A DNA stretch of 39,213 bases from Planococcus donghaensis MPA1U2. GTDB lineage: Bacteria > Bacillota > Bacilli > Bacillales_A > Planococcaceae. The stretch covers positions 1 to 39,213 of the forward strand of contig NZ_AEPB01000058.1 in the NCBI RefSeq assembly GCF_000189395.1, written 5' to 3'. The notes below the pieces were generated by a model. The model searched no databases, was not told where the DNA came from, and saw only the letters and a list, made by a program, of their open reading frames with translations. The position numbers and the translations under genes were made by a program. This document shows, in pieces, positions 24,740 to 32,315 of this stretch; positions within the stretch are counted from its first letter, which is position 1; each line of letters opens with the position of its first letter.

Positions 24740-24840
24740 TCACTGACTTTCCTGCGGAAAAACGGAGTGATGAGACCCCGCAGGAGCTTGCGACGAGGAG
24801 GCTCAGCGCTTCGTCCGCGGAAAGCGTCCGCATGGAGCGA
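24740..24840 (-). repeat. Palindromic interspersed repeat, copy B (inverted and diverged)
   Basis: GACCCCGCAGGAGCTTGCGA, then CGAGGAGGCTCAGCGCTTCG and GCGGAAAGCG, are the reverse complement of the copy A core, with more GC and several changes. It faces copy A within the same element, which would let the whole region form a large cruciform. GC content here is well above that of neighbouring genes. Confidence 0.65.
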
Positions 24841-24913
24841 AGGATCTAGTATATAGGATGAGATGAATATTCATTCGTTAACTAACATAATAATTCTTTT
24901 GTCTACAAGCTGA

Positions 24914-24951
24914 GAGGAAAACCAGTAAGTATGGTTTTCCTCTCTTTTTTT
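24914..24951 (-). terminator. Terminator hairpin (right copy)
   Basis: GAGGAAAACCA and TGGTTTTCCTC form the stem, with T7 on the forward strand only (24945-24951). The reverse-strand lipoprotein gene ends two bases away at 24953. It differs from the left copy (24378-24409) by one T insertion and one T/A change. The T run suits forward transcription, as if this were the original aceB-yhfH terminator. Confidence 0.65.
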
Positions 24952-24952
24952 G

Positions 24953-25558
24953 TTAGTATGTTATTTTCTCTAATAGTCTCTGTTGATTGGTAACTTGAAT
25001 TTTCCCGATTTTTCCTGCTGTCGGAACGATTGCCTCGCCATCAAAATCAAAGGTTTCGGGTTCACCTGTTTCGTTTTCAAACAGCACTTGGAATGTGAAA
25101 GTATACAAAGTCTTTTCGGTATCATTTTGGATGATTTTTATATTATCTGTGCTTAATTTGTATTCACGATCCGACAAGCTATACATAAAAGCATCTGTAT
25201 TCTTAAATGTCTCATACGCATTATCGGTAAAATAAGAAGCATACGTATCGTCCATATATGCAATTAACGCTTTATATTCCGGTGAATTCAACCAAGTATT
25301 ATATTGTTCCTCATCCATCTCACCTGTTTGACTGTCCATTGCAGCATTCCATAATTCGCGGTACTTTTCGTCTGGACCGTTAAATTGTTTTTCAATAACA
25401 GCTTGAATGGCCGCTTTGTCTTGTTCAACAGAATCGACCGCTCCTTCAGTTTCTACCTCTATGGCTTCACCATTTTCTGAACATCCAGCTATGAGTAAAA
25501 AAGAAACAATCATTAATAATAGCCCCATAAGTCTTTTAGTCTTTATAAAATTGCCCAT
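24953..25558 (-). CDS. Predicted lipoprotein of unknown function, 201 aa
   Basis: The N-terminus has basic residues, a hydrophobic stretch (MGLLLMIVSFLL) and the lipobox IAGC, so it is exported and lipid-anchored. The mature part is acidic at first (NGEAIEVETEGAVDSVE) and then an alpha/beta domain with YFTDNAYETF, AFMYSL and LYTFTFQVLFENETGEPETF, a pattern like NTF2-type lipoprotein domains of Bacillales. This assignment is only by appearance. The start follows AAAAAGGGGGAATAAA. It is a single gene with no informative neighbours, facing the repeat element. Confidence 0.75.
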   Translation of the reverse strand: MGNFIKTKRLMGLLLMIVSFLLIAGCSENGEAIEVETEGAVDSVEQDKAAIQAVIEKQFNGPDEKYRELWNAAMDSQTGEMDEEQYNTWLNSPEYKALIAYMDDTYASYFTDNAYETFKNTDAFMYSLSDREYKLSTDNIKIIQNDTEKTLYTFTFQVLFENETGEPETFDFDGEAIVPTAGKIGKIQVTNQQRLLEKITY

Positions 25559-25689
25559 GCTTTATTCCCCCTTTTTGTGTGATAAAAATAGAATTGACTA
25601 GTATACGAAGCAGTTATCAAAAAGTTCCATTTTTCTTACAATAAATACTTTCATTCACTTAGTTGAAATGTATTTAACTTCTCTATTCA

Positions 25690-25737
25690 AAAAGTGATCC
25701 CCAAAGTCATGAATTCCGACTTTGGGGATCGCTTTTA
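25690..25737. terminator. Terminator downstream of the 97-aa acidic protein
   Basis: GATCCCCAAAGTC and GACTTTGGGGATC form a perfect 13-bp stem with flanking A-rich and T-rich ends (AAAAAGT, GCTTTT). It ends the reverse-strand gene that stops at 25740. Confidence 0.88.
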
Positions 25738-25739
25738 TT

Positions 25740-26033
25740 CTATTCTTGGTTGGATGATTTAAAACGATAACGGTTGTCATCTTCAAGTTTATTAAAGACT
25801 TCAATATAGCGAGTGCCACCTTGTTCGCGTGCGTTTGGTGTATCTTCACCTTCTAGAATTTCGTCGAGTGGGCGGGCTTCAGGTTCAATAATGATTGAAT
25901 CAAAGTCGTCCATCAACCCTTGAAGTTCACTATAATTTTCAATATCTTTGTCTTTTTTAACTTCTTCAAATAGTCGGTCTGATTCGTCCTGTGTTAACTC
26001 TACATACCCGACTGTAATCTGTTGTTTTTCCAT
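25740..26033 (-). CDS. Small acidic protein of unknown function, 97 aa
   Basis: I do not recognise a family. The protein is soluble and strongly acidic, with a central run of acidic residues (KDKDIENYSELQGLMDDFDS) and a C-terminal part with GGTRYIEVFNKLEDDNRYRF. It has no membrane segment. ATG 26033 follows AGGAGG. Its promoter region carries GTTTAT-N15-GGGTAT, the same sigma-B-like layout seen before the C26 hydrolase, so it may be a general-stress protein. It is a single-gene unit with a strong terminator. Confidence 0.75.
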   Translation of the reverse strand: MEKQQITVGYVELTQDESDRLFEEVKKDKDIENYSELQGLMDDFDSIIIEPEARPLDEILEGEDTPNAREQGGTRYIEVFNKLEDDNRYRFKSSNQE

Positions 26034-26073
26034 TTTAAAACCTCCTGTAGCTTAATCCGTTATTTCTTATTCC

Positions 26074-26100
26074 ATACCCTATAGACTAAAATACATAAAC
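26074..26100 (-). promoter_or_regulatory. Sigma-B-like promoter for the 97-aa acidic protein
   Basis: Reverse strand GTTTAT (26100-26095), 15 bases, GGGTAT (26079-26074), 41 bases before the ATG. Elements and spacing are identical to 862-888. Confidence 0.55.
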
Positions 26101-26184
26101 ATACAACCGTCACTTGCTGGAAGATATCGTTATTTTCCGCTATGATGAAAACTATAGAAAAAAAGAGAACCGGAGCTGATTTCT

Positions 26185-26844
26185 TTGCGCGTAGCCATAT
26201 TTGATTTTGATGGAACATTGTATTCAAAAGAAACTTTCCAGTTAATGATGAGTCATTTAAAAAATCATCCCGAACATAGCAAACGTTACCGTCAATTTTA
26301 CCGGGCTATTATGCCACCTTATATTGGGCATCGACTAAAAATTTATCCTGAATGGAAAATGCGTGAACGTTCGGTTCAAGCATACTTGTCTTCGTTGGAG
26401 ACTTTTACAAAAACTGAACTCGAACAATTTTTCGGTGAGATTGCAGATCGAATGCACGGGGATATGAATCCAACAGTGGTGGCGCGATTAAAAGAACATG
26501 TGGCAAACAATGATTACGTCATGCTCGTTTCTGGAGCCTTTACTCCCTTACTTCACGCCGTGACTGAACAATTACCCATTAAAACCATTATTGGGACAGA
26601 AGTTTTCTACAACAATAATATATTAGATCATCAGACACCTTTGTCACATATTCAAGGTACGCTGAAAACGAAAAAAATCAAAGAAGCATTAGAAGGCTGT
26701 GATATTGACTGGGCTAACAGTTATGCATATGGCGACAGCCCTTCAGACCTACCTGTTCTTGAACTTGTCGGTCACCCTGTAGCCGTTCAACCAAAACCGA
26801 AATTACGCACAGTTGCCGAACGTCGCAACTGGGAAATCATTTAA
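26185..26844 (+). CDS. HAD-IB family phosphatase (SerB-like)
   Basis: A 219-residue haloacid dehalogenase-type phosphatase. Motif I is FDFDGTLYS (nucleophile and acid Asp residues at positions 6 and 8), motif II the Ser in VSGAFTPLL, motif III a Lys in the KTKKIKEAL stretch, and motif IV AYGDSPSDLPVLELVG. The helical cap between motifs I and II includes YIGHRLKIYPEWKMRER. The family (HAD-IB) covers phosphoserine phosphatases and several small-molecule phosphatases; the substrate is not clear. The start is TTG 26185 with GGAG eight bases upstream, giving MRVAIFDF. Single gene, sharing a terminator with pcp. Confidence 0.88.
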   Translation: MRVAIFDFDGTLYSKETFQLMMSHLKNHPEHSKRYRQFYRAIMPPYIGHRLKIYPEWKMRERSVQAYLSSLETFTKTELEQFFGEIADRMHGDMNPTVVARLKEHVANNDYVMLVSGAFTPLLHAVTEQLPIKTIIGTEVFYNNNILDHQTPLSHIQGTLKTKKIKEALEGCDIDWANSYAYGDSPSDLPVLELVGHPVAVQPKPKLRTVAERRNWEII

Positions 26845-26848
26845 GCAT

Positions 26849-26883
26849 CAAAAAAACGGACCGCAAATTGCGGTCCGTTTTTT
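26849..26883. terminator. Bidirectional terminator between the HAD phosphatase and pcp
   Basis: AAAAAACGGACCGCAA and TTGCGGTCCGTTTTTT-type arms form a perfect stem with A and T runs on both sides, overlapping the pcp stop codon. Confidence 0.92.
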
Positions 26884-27490
26884 ATGCTTTGTCTAATACT
26901 TCAATACAAATTTGAATGCCCTTAACCAGGTCTTCATGTGACCAGCTTGGAATCCGACCATGCTGAATCGCCAACTCATGTGACGCGGGAATATGAATAA
27001 AGCCCGTTTTCAACGTAGGTTTCTTATGCTTAGCAAAATGCAACCCTTCATACATCACGTTATTACATAGATATGCACCAGCCGTATTTGAAATTTCTGC
27101 GGGCAAGCCATTAGTTAGTAGATGATCAACCATTTTTCGAACGGGTAAGGTCGACATATAAGCTGCCTCTCCTTCTTGTCGAATCGGCTCATCAACAGGT
27201 TTATTGCCTTCATTATCAACATCGCCATCTTTGACATTCAATGCGATTCGTTCAGGTGTAATTTTATATCTCCCCGCTGCAAGTCCAAGTGAAATCACAG
27301 CATCCGGATTTTCTTTTTCCATAAACTTGAGCAAAAATTCTCCAGACGAATTAAAATCTACAGGCATTATTTTGCCGACAACTTGGTAATTGCCGATTGT
27401 TTTTCCATCCAACGCTTCTACTACTTTCATAGTCGGGTTGACCGTATATTCCAAAAAAGGTTCAAAACCGGTTAACAGTAATTTTCTCAA
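26882..27490 (-). CDS. pcp: Pyroglutamyl-peptidase I (pyrrolidone carboxyl peptidase)
   Basis: A cytosolic C15 cysteine peptidase that removes N-terminal pyroglutamate from peptides. The 202-residue protein has the family N-terminus LLTGFEPFLEYTVNP, and the catalytic triad is complete: Glu in KITPERIALN (near residue 80), Cys in SNTAGAYLCNNVMY (near 143) and His in TGFIHIPA (near 167). The start is TTG 27490, eight bases after GGAGG. Single gene, converging on the HAD phosphatase and diverging from the arginine-type ABC importer. Confidence 0.95.
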   Translation of the reverse strand: MRKLLLTGFEPFLEYTVNPTMKVVEALDGKTIGNYQVVGKIMPVDFNSSGEFLLKFMEKENPDAVISLGLAAGRYKITPERIALNVKDGDVDNEGNKPVDEPIRQEGEAAYMSTLPVRKMVDHLLTNGLPAEISNTAGAYLCNNVMYEGLHFAKHKKPTLKTGFIHIPASHELAIQHGRIPSWSHEDLVKGIQICIEVLDKA

Positions 27491-27562
27491 TTGTATCTCC
27501 TCCTAATCGTTATTATACGCACACCCTCTTTTCTTTCCCAACACTCTCTTTTGGGCCACTTT

Positions 27563-27577
27563 AATTATCAGAAAATA
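27563..27577. promoter_or_regulatory. CodY-box-like site upstream of artPQR
   Basis: AATTATCAGAAAATA matches the CodY consensus AATTTTCWGAAAATT at 13 of 15 positions. CodY represses amino acid transporters when branched-chain amino acids and GTP are high; control here is inferred. Confidence 0.5.
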
Positions 27578-27620
27578 TAAACAATAAATTTATCCAAAAA
27601 TTCCTTCCCAAATAATTTTT

Positions 27621-27658
27621 GATGTGTTAAAATTCATTAAAATGAATAAACATACAAA
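27621..27658. promoter_or_regulatory. Tandem ARG-box-like sites (ArgR/AhrC) before artPQR
   Basis: Two 18-base sites separated by two bases. The second, 27641-27658 (AATGAATAAACATACAAA), matches WNTGAATWWWWATTCANW at 16 of 18; the first, 27621-27638, at 15 of 18. ATTCATT and AATGAAT also form a perfect inverted repeat across the junction (27632-27647). ARG boxes normally come in such pairs, which supports ArgR control of an arginine importer. Confidence 0.55.
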
Positions 27659-27676
27659 ACCATTGGAGGAATATAC

Positions 27677-28456
27677 ATGATTAAGAAATTATCATTTATC
27701 ACTTTATTTGCATCATCTGCATTAGTACTAGGAGCTTGCGGAAGTTCTAGTGAAGAAGAAACAGGATCTTCAGAGAAAAAAGAAGTATTAGAGATGGGAA
27801 CATCTGCAGAATTCGCTCCATTTGAATCACGTAACACAGAAGGCGATATTGTTGGTTTCGATATTGATCTCGCAAACCACATTGCAGACGAACTTGGATA
27901 CGAACTTGAAATTACAGATATGAAATTTGATGGCTTGATCGGTGCTTTGCAAAATGATCGTGTTGATATGGTTATTGCGGGTATGTCTGCAACAGACTCT
28001 CGTAAAGAGAATGTCGATTTCTCTACAGAATACAACCACTCTGGCGAAATGTTCGTTACAGCGAAAGATTCAGGACTTACGAGTCTCGAATCTTTAGAAG
28101 GTAAAACGGTTGGTGTTCAGCTCGGGACGATCCAAGAAGAAGGCGCGAAAAGCATCATCGCTGACGAAGGCATCAATTTTGAGTTGAAAGCTTTAGACGA
28201 TTCGGGCGCATTAATCCAGGAAATTTTATCTGGTCGCATTGATGCTGCTTATATTGATAAACAAGTTGCACTTGGTTATATTGAAGCGCAAGACCTTAGT
28301 GCATTCGATGACCCAACAACAGCTTCACCGGGCATGGCTGTTGCGTTCCCTAAAGGCAGCGAGCTTTTAGAAGATGTTAACGGTGTACTTGCCGAAATGG
28401 AAGAAAGCGGAAAATTGGATGAACTAAAAGAAAAATGGTTATCTGAAGAAGAGTAA
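27677..28456 (+). CDS. artP: Amino acid (probably arginine) ABC transporter substrate-binding lipoprotein
   Basis: A 259-residue family 3 solute-binding protein with a lipoprotein signal (lipobox LGAC, Cys near residue 21) and a Ser/Glu-rich linker. The binding domain has LEMGTSAEFAPFESRNTEG, DIVGFDIDLANHIADELGY, MKFDGLIGALQNDRVDMVIA, GMSATDSRKENVDFS (the Arg that holds the ligand carboxylate) and GKTVGVQLGTIQEE. The pattern is close to Bacillus ArtP (YqiX), which binds arginine. RBS GGAGG lies before ATG 27677. It is first in an operon with a permease and an ATPase. ARG-box-like and CodY-box-like sites upstream support an arginine or cationic amino acid ligand. Confidence 0.88.
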   Translation: MIKKLSFITLFASSALVLGACGSSSEEETGSSEKKEVLEMGTSAEFAPFESRNTEGDIVGFDIDLANHIADELGYELEITDMKFDGLIGALQNDRVDMVIAGMSATDSRKENVDFSTEYNHSGEMFVTAKDSGLTSLESLEGKTVGVQLGTIQEEGAKSIIADEGINFELKALDDSGALIQEILSGRIDAAYIDKQVALGYIEAQDLSAFDDPTTASPGMAVAFPKGSELLEDVNGVLAEMEESGKLDELKEKWLSEEE

Positions 28457-28484
28457 ACTTACCTGTAGAAAAGAGTTGTAACTT

Positions 28485-29144
28485 ATGAACCTGGATTTTT
28501 CTCAAATTGTCCCCTATATCCCTTTCATGCTTGAAGGGATATGGGCAACTTTAAAATTCGTATTTTTTGCTATCATTCTTGGATCCATTCTTGGAACATT
28601 ATTGGCTTTGTTTAAAATTGGTAGCATCAAACCGTTACGTTGGTTTGCGGATGCCTATACATCCATTTTTCGTGGAACACCACTGATTCTGCAATTGATG
28701 ATTATTTACTTTTCCACTCCACAGTTAACCGGATATGATATTTCAGCATTTCTGTCGGCTATTCTGGCTTTTGGATTAAATTCATCCGCCTACATATCAG
28801 AAATTATCCGTGCCGGTATACAAGCAGTTGATAAAGGGCAAATGGAGGCTGCACAAGCACTTGGTGTGCCCTACCGCGCGATGATGAAAGACATCATTTT
28901 GCCTCAGGCTTTAAAAAACATCTTACCTGCGCTAATGAATGAATTTATTACCTTAACTAAAGAATCTGCCATCGTTTCTACCATTGGTTATCTCGATTTA
29001 ATGAGACGTGCACAAGTGGTTGGTGCTGATTTGTTCCGTAATTTCGAGCCGTTATTATTTGTTGGATTCATCTACTGGTGTCTTGTAATGGGCTTAACGA
29101 TGATTGGTAGAGTGTTTGAACGGAGGCTGAAACAAAGTGATTAA
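28485..29144 (+). CDS. artQ: Amino acid ABC transporter permease
   Basis: A 219-residue inner-membrane permease of the HisM/GlnP type with about five membrane segments. It begins with [35 protein letters not shown] follows near residue 65, and the cytoplasmic EAA loop is [20 protein letters not shown], which contacts the ATPase. [20 protein letters not shown] is the conserved late segment. It lies 28 bases after artP and overlaps the ATPase gene by eight bases, so all three are one transcript. The ribosome site before ATG 28485 is weak (AAGAG). Confidence 0.93.
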   Translation: MNLDFSQIVPYIPFMLEGIWATLKFVFFAIILGSILGTLLALFKIGSIKPLRWFADAYTSIFRGTPLILQLMIIYFSTPQLTGYDISAFLSAILAFGLNSSAYISEIIRAGIQAVDKGQMEAAQALGVPYRAMMKDIILPQALKNILPALMNEFITLTKESAIVSTIGYLDLMRRAQVVGADLFRNFEPLLFVGFIYWCLVMGLTMIGRVFERRLKQSD

Positions 29145-29859
29145 TGTACAAAATTTATACAAAAAGTTCGGCACGAATGAAGTTCTCAGTGATATTTCAG
29201 CTACTGTAAACAAAGGTGAAGTCGTTTCAATCATCGGTCCTTCTGGTTCTGGTAAATCAACTTTCCTGCGTTGTTTAAATTTGTTGGAAGTGCCAACTGC
29301 CGGCACCATTGAAATTAACGGCAAAAGCTTGACCGCTTCTAATAAAAATATACACAAAATCCGCCAAGAAATTGGGATGGTGTTTCAGCACTTTCATTTA
29401 TTCCCTCATTTAACGGTACTTGAGAATTTAACGTACGCTCCGATAAAAGCAAAAGGAATTAAGAAAGCGGAAGCAGAAATGAAAGCTCGTCTTTTGCTCG
29501 AACGTGTGGGCTTATCGGAAAAGGAAAAAGCATATCCTAATAGCTTGTCAGGTGGTCAGAAACAACGTGTAGCCATTGCTCGTGCCTTGGCAATGGAACC
29601 AGAACTGATGCTGTTTGATGAACCGACATCAGCACTTGATCCTGAAATGGTTAAAGAAGTACTTGACGTTATGAAAGACTTAGCACAATCTGGGATGACG
29701 ATGGTTGTTGTTACACATGAAATGGGATTTGCTCGTGAAGTTGCAGATCGTGTCATCTTTTTAGATCACGGGGTGTTAGTTGAAGAAGGTCAACCTGTTG
29801 AATTTTTCAGCAATCCTAAAACCGAACGCGCAAAAGATTTTCTAGATAAAGTATTGTAA
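29137..29859 (+). CDS. artR: Amino acid ABC transporter ATP-binding protein
   Basis: A 240-residue ATPase that powers the ArtPQ importer. Walker A is GPSGSGKST, the Q-loop region is [17 protein letters not shown], the signature is LSGGQKQR, Walker B is [14 protein letters not shown] and the H-loop is VVTHEMGFA. It is the polar amino acid type, with the typical C-terminal [19 protein letters not shown]. The start is GTG 29137, preceded by GGAGG about ten bases upstream inside artQ. A terminator follows its stop codon directly. Confidence 0.95.
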   Translation: MINVQNLYKKFGTNEVLSDISATVNKGEVVSIIGPSGSGKSTFLRCLNLLEVPTAGTIEINGKSLTASNKNIHKIRQEIGMVFQHFHLFPHLTVLENLTYAPIKAKGIKKAEAEMKARLLLERVGLSEKEKAYPNSLSGGQKQRVAIARALAMEPELMLFDEPTSALDPEMVKEVLDVMKDLAQSGMTMVVVTHEMGFAREVADRVIFLDHGVLVEEGQPVEFFSNPKTERAKDFLDKVL

Positions 29860-29887
29860 CAGGTGTCCTTTGGGCACCTGTTTTTTT
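29859..29887 (+). terminator. Terminator of artPQR
   Basis: ACAGGTGTCC and GGGCACCTGT pair around TTT (one G-T) and are followed by T7. Confidence 0.88.
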
Positions 29888-29958
29888 ATGACTATTTTTC
29901 GTTTCTTTTATTTGTTCATTTGATGCTCAAATGTCAAACAGATCCCTAGCCTTTCACA

Positions 29959-29967
29959 TGTTATAAT
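29959..29967 (+). promoter_or_regulatory. Extended -10 promoter for the membrane-anchored unknown protein
   Basis: TGTTATAAT is an extended -10 element (TGNTATAAT). No good -35 was found, as is usual for this class. It shows that a TTG at 29973 cannot be the start codon, because transcription would begin about there. Confidence 0.55.
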
Positions 29968-30005
29968 CAGATTTGGCAATCTTGCAGAAAACAGAGGTGG
30001 AAAAT

Positions 30006-30890
30006 GTGTTTAGAAAAATCATAATTTTAGTAAGTGTTGTATTTTTTATGTCGCTGTTCATTTTTACAGCAGTCATGTTTTTAAAAAACGAAGTCGAACT
30101 TTACTCTGAAAATAATATAACGTTAGCGCTTGAAAAGCCGACATTCATTTCTCTTAAAGAGCCTGAGGTTAGTGAAAATGGAACAGACTTAACACAGTTT
30201 TATCAACTGACTTTCCTTGGCTTAAATGTCGGGACCTATACCCTTGTTGACCGTTCGCTTTCCAATGGGACATCAATTATTTTTGAAGAAATCAAAAATA
30301 CTAGTTGGATTCCATATACATTTTCAATGAATGTTAATGGTCTTAACGGTGCAGATTTTACATCTTGGAATCCTGAGCCACCTGCCCGACTTGACGAAGA
30401 CGTTTACGGTTCCGATCCTACTACCAACCCTTATGGCATCTTCACGACTCCAGACGGCGAAATGTTAGTTGGTAATGTGTATGTATCACGGAATCTTCAA
30501 CTGGGTAATGGCAATTGGGTGCAGGAACTGCGTCATGAAATTACCGAAATGTCAGTAGATGAAGGTGTATTATCAAAAAATCTGTGGCTTCCTCCTAAGC
30601 ACACAAGTCAGACTTGGTTGATGGCTTCGCCAGAACCCTTATTTGATGAAGAAGAAATTGAAGATCAGTGGATTGACTTTACATTGGAAAATCGTCTATC
30701 TCAGTTAAACTGGTTAACACCTGAAGGTCCTTTAGTGAAACTGGAATTGACGGATGACCCCCGCACCCAGCTAGCTTATGGTTATATTGATAAACGGACT
30801 GCAGATTTAACTTCCTTGGAATGGAATGAAAAATCCTCTGCTGTGTTTTTTGAATCAATGATATTAAATGCAAAAATCAATCAGCCTTAA
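30006..30890 (+). CDS. Membrane-anchored extracytoplasmic protein of unknown function, 294 aa
   Basis: I do not recognise a family. One N-terminal membrane segment (IIILVSVVFFMSLFIFTAVM, residues ~5-25) is followed by a soluble, acidic domain of about 260 residues rich in Trp, Pro and Thr, expected outside the cell. Features are FYQLTFLGLNVGTYTLVDRS, two NWV/SWI-type Trp segments and a glycine and aspartate-rich loop (EDVYGSDPTTNPYG). The start is GTG 30006, with AGAGGTGG five bases upstream; a longer in-frame TTG start at 29973 sits at the expected transcription start and is rejected. It stands alone with its own extended -10 promoter. It may be a cell-surface or wall-associated protein. Confidence 0.7.
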   Translation: MFRKIIILVSVVFFMSLFIFTAVMFLKNEVELYSENNITLALEKPTFISLKEPEVSENGTDLTQFYQLTFLGLNVGTYTLVDRSLSNGTSIIFEEIKNTSWIPYTFSMNVNGLNGADFTSWNPEPPARLDEDVYGSDPTTNPYGIFTTPDGEMLVGNVYVSRNLQLGNGNWVQELRHEITEMSVDEGVLSKNLWLPPKHTSQTWLMASPEPLFDEEEIEDQWIDFTLENRLSQLNWLTPEGPLVKLELTDDPRTQLAYGYIDKRTADLTSLEWNEKSSAVFFESMILNAKINQP

Positions 30891-30908
30891 TATGAGTCAA
30901 GCTCTTCT

Positions 30909-30938
30909 TTGGCTATTAAACAAAATATTCTGTATAAT
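30909..30938 (+). promoter_or_regulatory. Sigma-A promoter for the 56-aa protein
   Basis: TTGGCT (30909-30914), 18 bases, TATAAT (30933-30938), about 70 bases before the small gene. Confidence 0.55.
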
Positions 30939-31006
30939 AGAAATGAATTAAAATTCTTGTTTTTTGTCAGGTGGCTGCTGATTATTAAATAAGGAGGTTG
31001 GTCATA

Positions 31007-31177
31007 ATGGAACGCAAAGTCCTTGATCCGCAAGAAGTTGAGCGTCGACTAGATGAAGACTTTAATGCAATTCTGAATATGATTGGCGAAGGTTCACCCG
31101 ATTTTGCAGCCGATGAAGAAAACGAGATGTTAAAAGAACGGCGTCGTGAAGAAGTAAAAGCAAAAGATCTTCATTAA
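31007..31177 (+). CDS. Small charged protein of unknown function, 56 aa
   Basis: A short gene supported by a perfect AAGGAGG site nine bases before ATG 31007, its own promoter and a terminator just after the stop. The protein is mostly charged and helical: VERRLDEDFNAILNMIGEGS followed by an Asp/Glu-rich and Arg-rich tail (MLKERRREEVKAKDLH). It has no Cys, no membrane segment and no known motif that I can name. The strong expression signals suggest an abundant cytosolic protein. Confidence 0.75.
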   Translation: MERKVLDPQEVERRLDEDFNAILNMIGEGSPDFAADEENEMLKERRREEVKAKDLH

Positions 31178-31181
31178 CATT

Positions 31182-31220
31182 AAAAAACCACCTCTCTTAT
31201 GAATAGAGAGGTGATTTTTT
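31182..31220. terminator. Bidirectional terminator after the 56-aa gene
   Basis: CACCTCTCT and AGAGAGGTG pair, with AAAAAA before and TTTTTT after. It separates the small gene from the convergent oxidoreductase gene. Confidence 0.88.
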
Positions 31221-31235
31221 GTACATATTTTTTTC

Positions 31236-32243
31236 TTAGTTCATCATTTCTGCTAGATAATCATATGACTTTAGGCGCTCTTCATGATAGAAAATTGGTG
31301 AATGGACAATCACTTCATGGGCACGTGTTTTTTGGATAAAGTTTTTCAGTTTTTGTTTAACGAGCTCAGGAGTTCCAACCATCATCGATTCAGAGTTTAA
31401 TTTATCTCGGAAAATCGCAATTTCACGATCTGTCCAAACGTCTTCTAGCTTATCGATTGGGGGCTGGAATGTGGTTGGCTCTCCTCTCATCAATGAGAAC
31501 ATTTGCTGCTGCGAGGAAGTTGCCAACCATTCTGCTCGCTCTTGTGTTTCCGCAATAATAACATTTACTCCAAGCATAGCATATGGTTCCGCTAATGCTT
31601 TAGATGGCTTAAAGTTTTGATGGTACAACTGCAAGGCTTGCATCATATAATCAGGCGCAAAATGACTAGCAAATGAAAAAGGCAAACCTTTTAAAGCAGC
31701 AAGCTGTGCACTAAAGCCACTCGAGCCGAGTAACCACATCGGCACTTTCATATTAGTTCCTGGGAAAGCTTGTACACGTCCTACTGGATTTTCCGAGAAA
31801 TAATTTTCCAGTTCTGCTACTTGTTGTGGAAAGTCCTCCCCATTGCTGTGTAAACTTCTACGCAATGCATGAGCCGTTGCTTGATCACTCCCGGGTGCAC
31901 GTCCTAGACCCAAGTCAATCCGTCCTGGATAAATTGTTTCTAACGTACCAAACTGCTCCGCAATCACGAGTGGTGCATGATTTGGAAGCATTACGCCACC
32001 CGAACCTACACGGATTGATTTAGTCGCACCAGCAATATGGCCGATTAACACAGATGTTGCCGAACTACCAATTCCCGGCATATTATGATGTTCAGCTAGC
32101 CAGAAGCGGTTAAAGCCAAGTAACTCCACATGTTGGGCTAACTCCACGCTATTTTTGAATGCCTGTGCCGTTTCCGCACCTTTATTAATAGGTGCTAAAT
32201 CTAGCACAGACAACGGAATATCTTCGAATTTCTTGATTGACAT
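31236..32243 (-). CDS. Luciferase-like (LLM class) flavin-dependent oxidoreductase
   Basis: A 335-residue TIM-barrel flavoprotein of the bacterial luciferase-like family, using reduced FMN or F420-type cofactors (FMN in Bacillales). Recognised motifs are [14 protein letters not shown] at the start, [60 protein letters not shown] and the [16 protein letters not shown] region. It resembles the Bacillus YceB/YvbT subgroup, whose physiological substrates are not settled. ATG 32243 is chosen because AGGAG lies about ten bases upstream; the earlier GTG at 32255 touches that site. Single gene. Confidence 0.9.
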   Translation of the reverse strand: MSIKKFEDIPLSVLDLAPINKGAETAQAFKNSVELAQHVELLGFNRFWLAEHHNMPGIGSSATSVLIGHIAGATKSIRVGSGGVMLPNHAPLVIAEQFGTLETIYPGRIDLGLGRAPGSDQATAHALRRSLHSNGEDFPQQVAELENYFSENPVGRVQAFPGTNMKVPMWLLGSSGFSAQLAALKGLPFSFASHFAPDYMMQALQLYHQNFKPSKALAEPYAMLGVNVIIAETQERAEWLATSSQQQMFSLMRGEPTTFQPPIDKLEDVWTDREIAIFRDKLNSESMMVGTPELVKQKLKNFIQKTRAHEVIVHSPIFYHEERLKSYDYLAEMMN

Positions 32244-32315
32244 AATGACTTTCACTCCTATTCCTCTCTATTGTAGCGATGTTTGATAAAAACATCCCTT
32301 TTTCTGCTCATGAAA

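Larger units (their letters stand above)
24407..24914. mobile_element. MITE-like composite element with terminal inverted repeats, no coding capacity
   Basis: About 508 bases without a credible gene. The ends are imperfect inverted repeats: CTCAGACTGTAGACAAAG on the left and, read inward from the right, CTCAGCTTGTAGACAAAAG. Inside are two palindromic repeat copies in opposite orientation (24455-24574 and 24740-24840). The element is bracketed by near-identical 31-32 base terminator hairpins, so it appears to have entered a terminator shared by the convergent aceB-yhfH and lipoprotein genes. A second copy of the left end begins at 39107. No transposase is present; movement in trans is inferred. 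Six-frame translations here are low-complexity shadows. Confidence 0.6.

Noticed and set aside
24591-24856. Open frames of 74-80 codons inside the repeat element
   Set aside because: They arise from the GC-rich palindromic repeat, lie in both strands, have low-complexity Arg/Ser-rich translations and no ribosome site.
29973-30005. TTG start for the membrane-anchored protein
   Set aside because: It lies six bases after a TATAAT -10 element, at the expected transcription start, and has no ribosome site.
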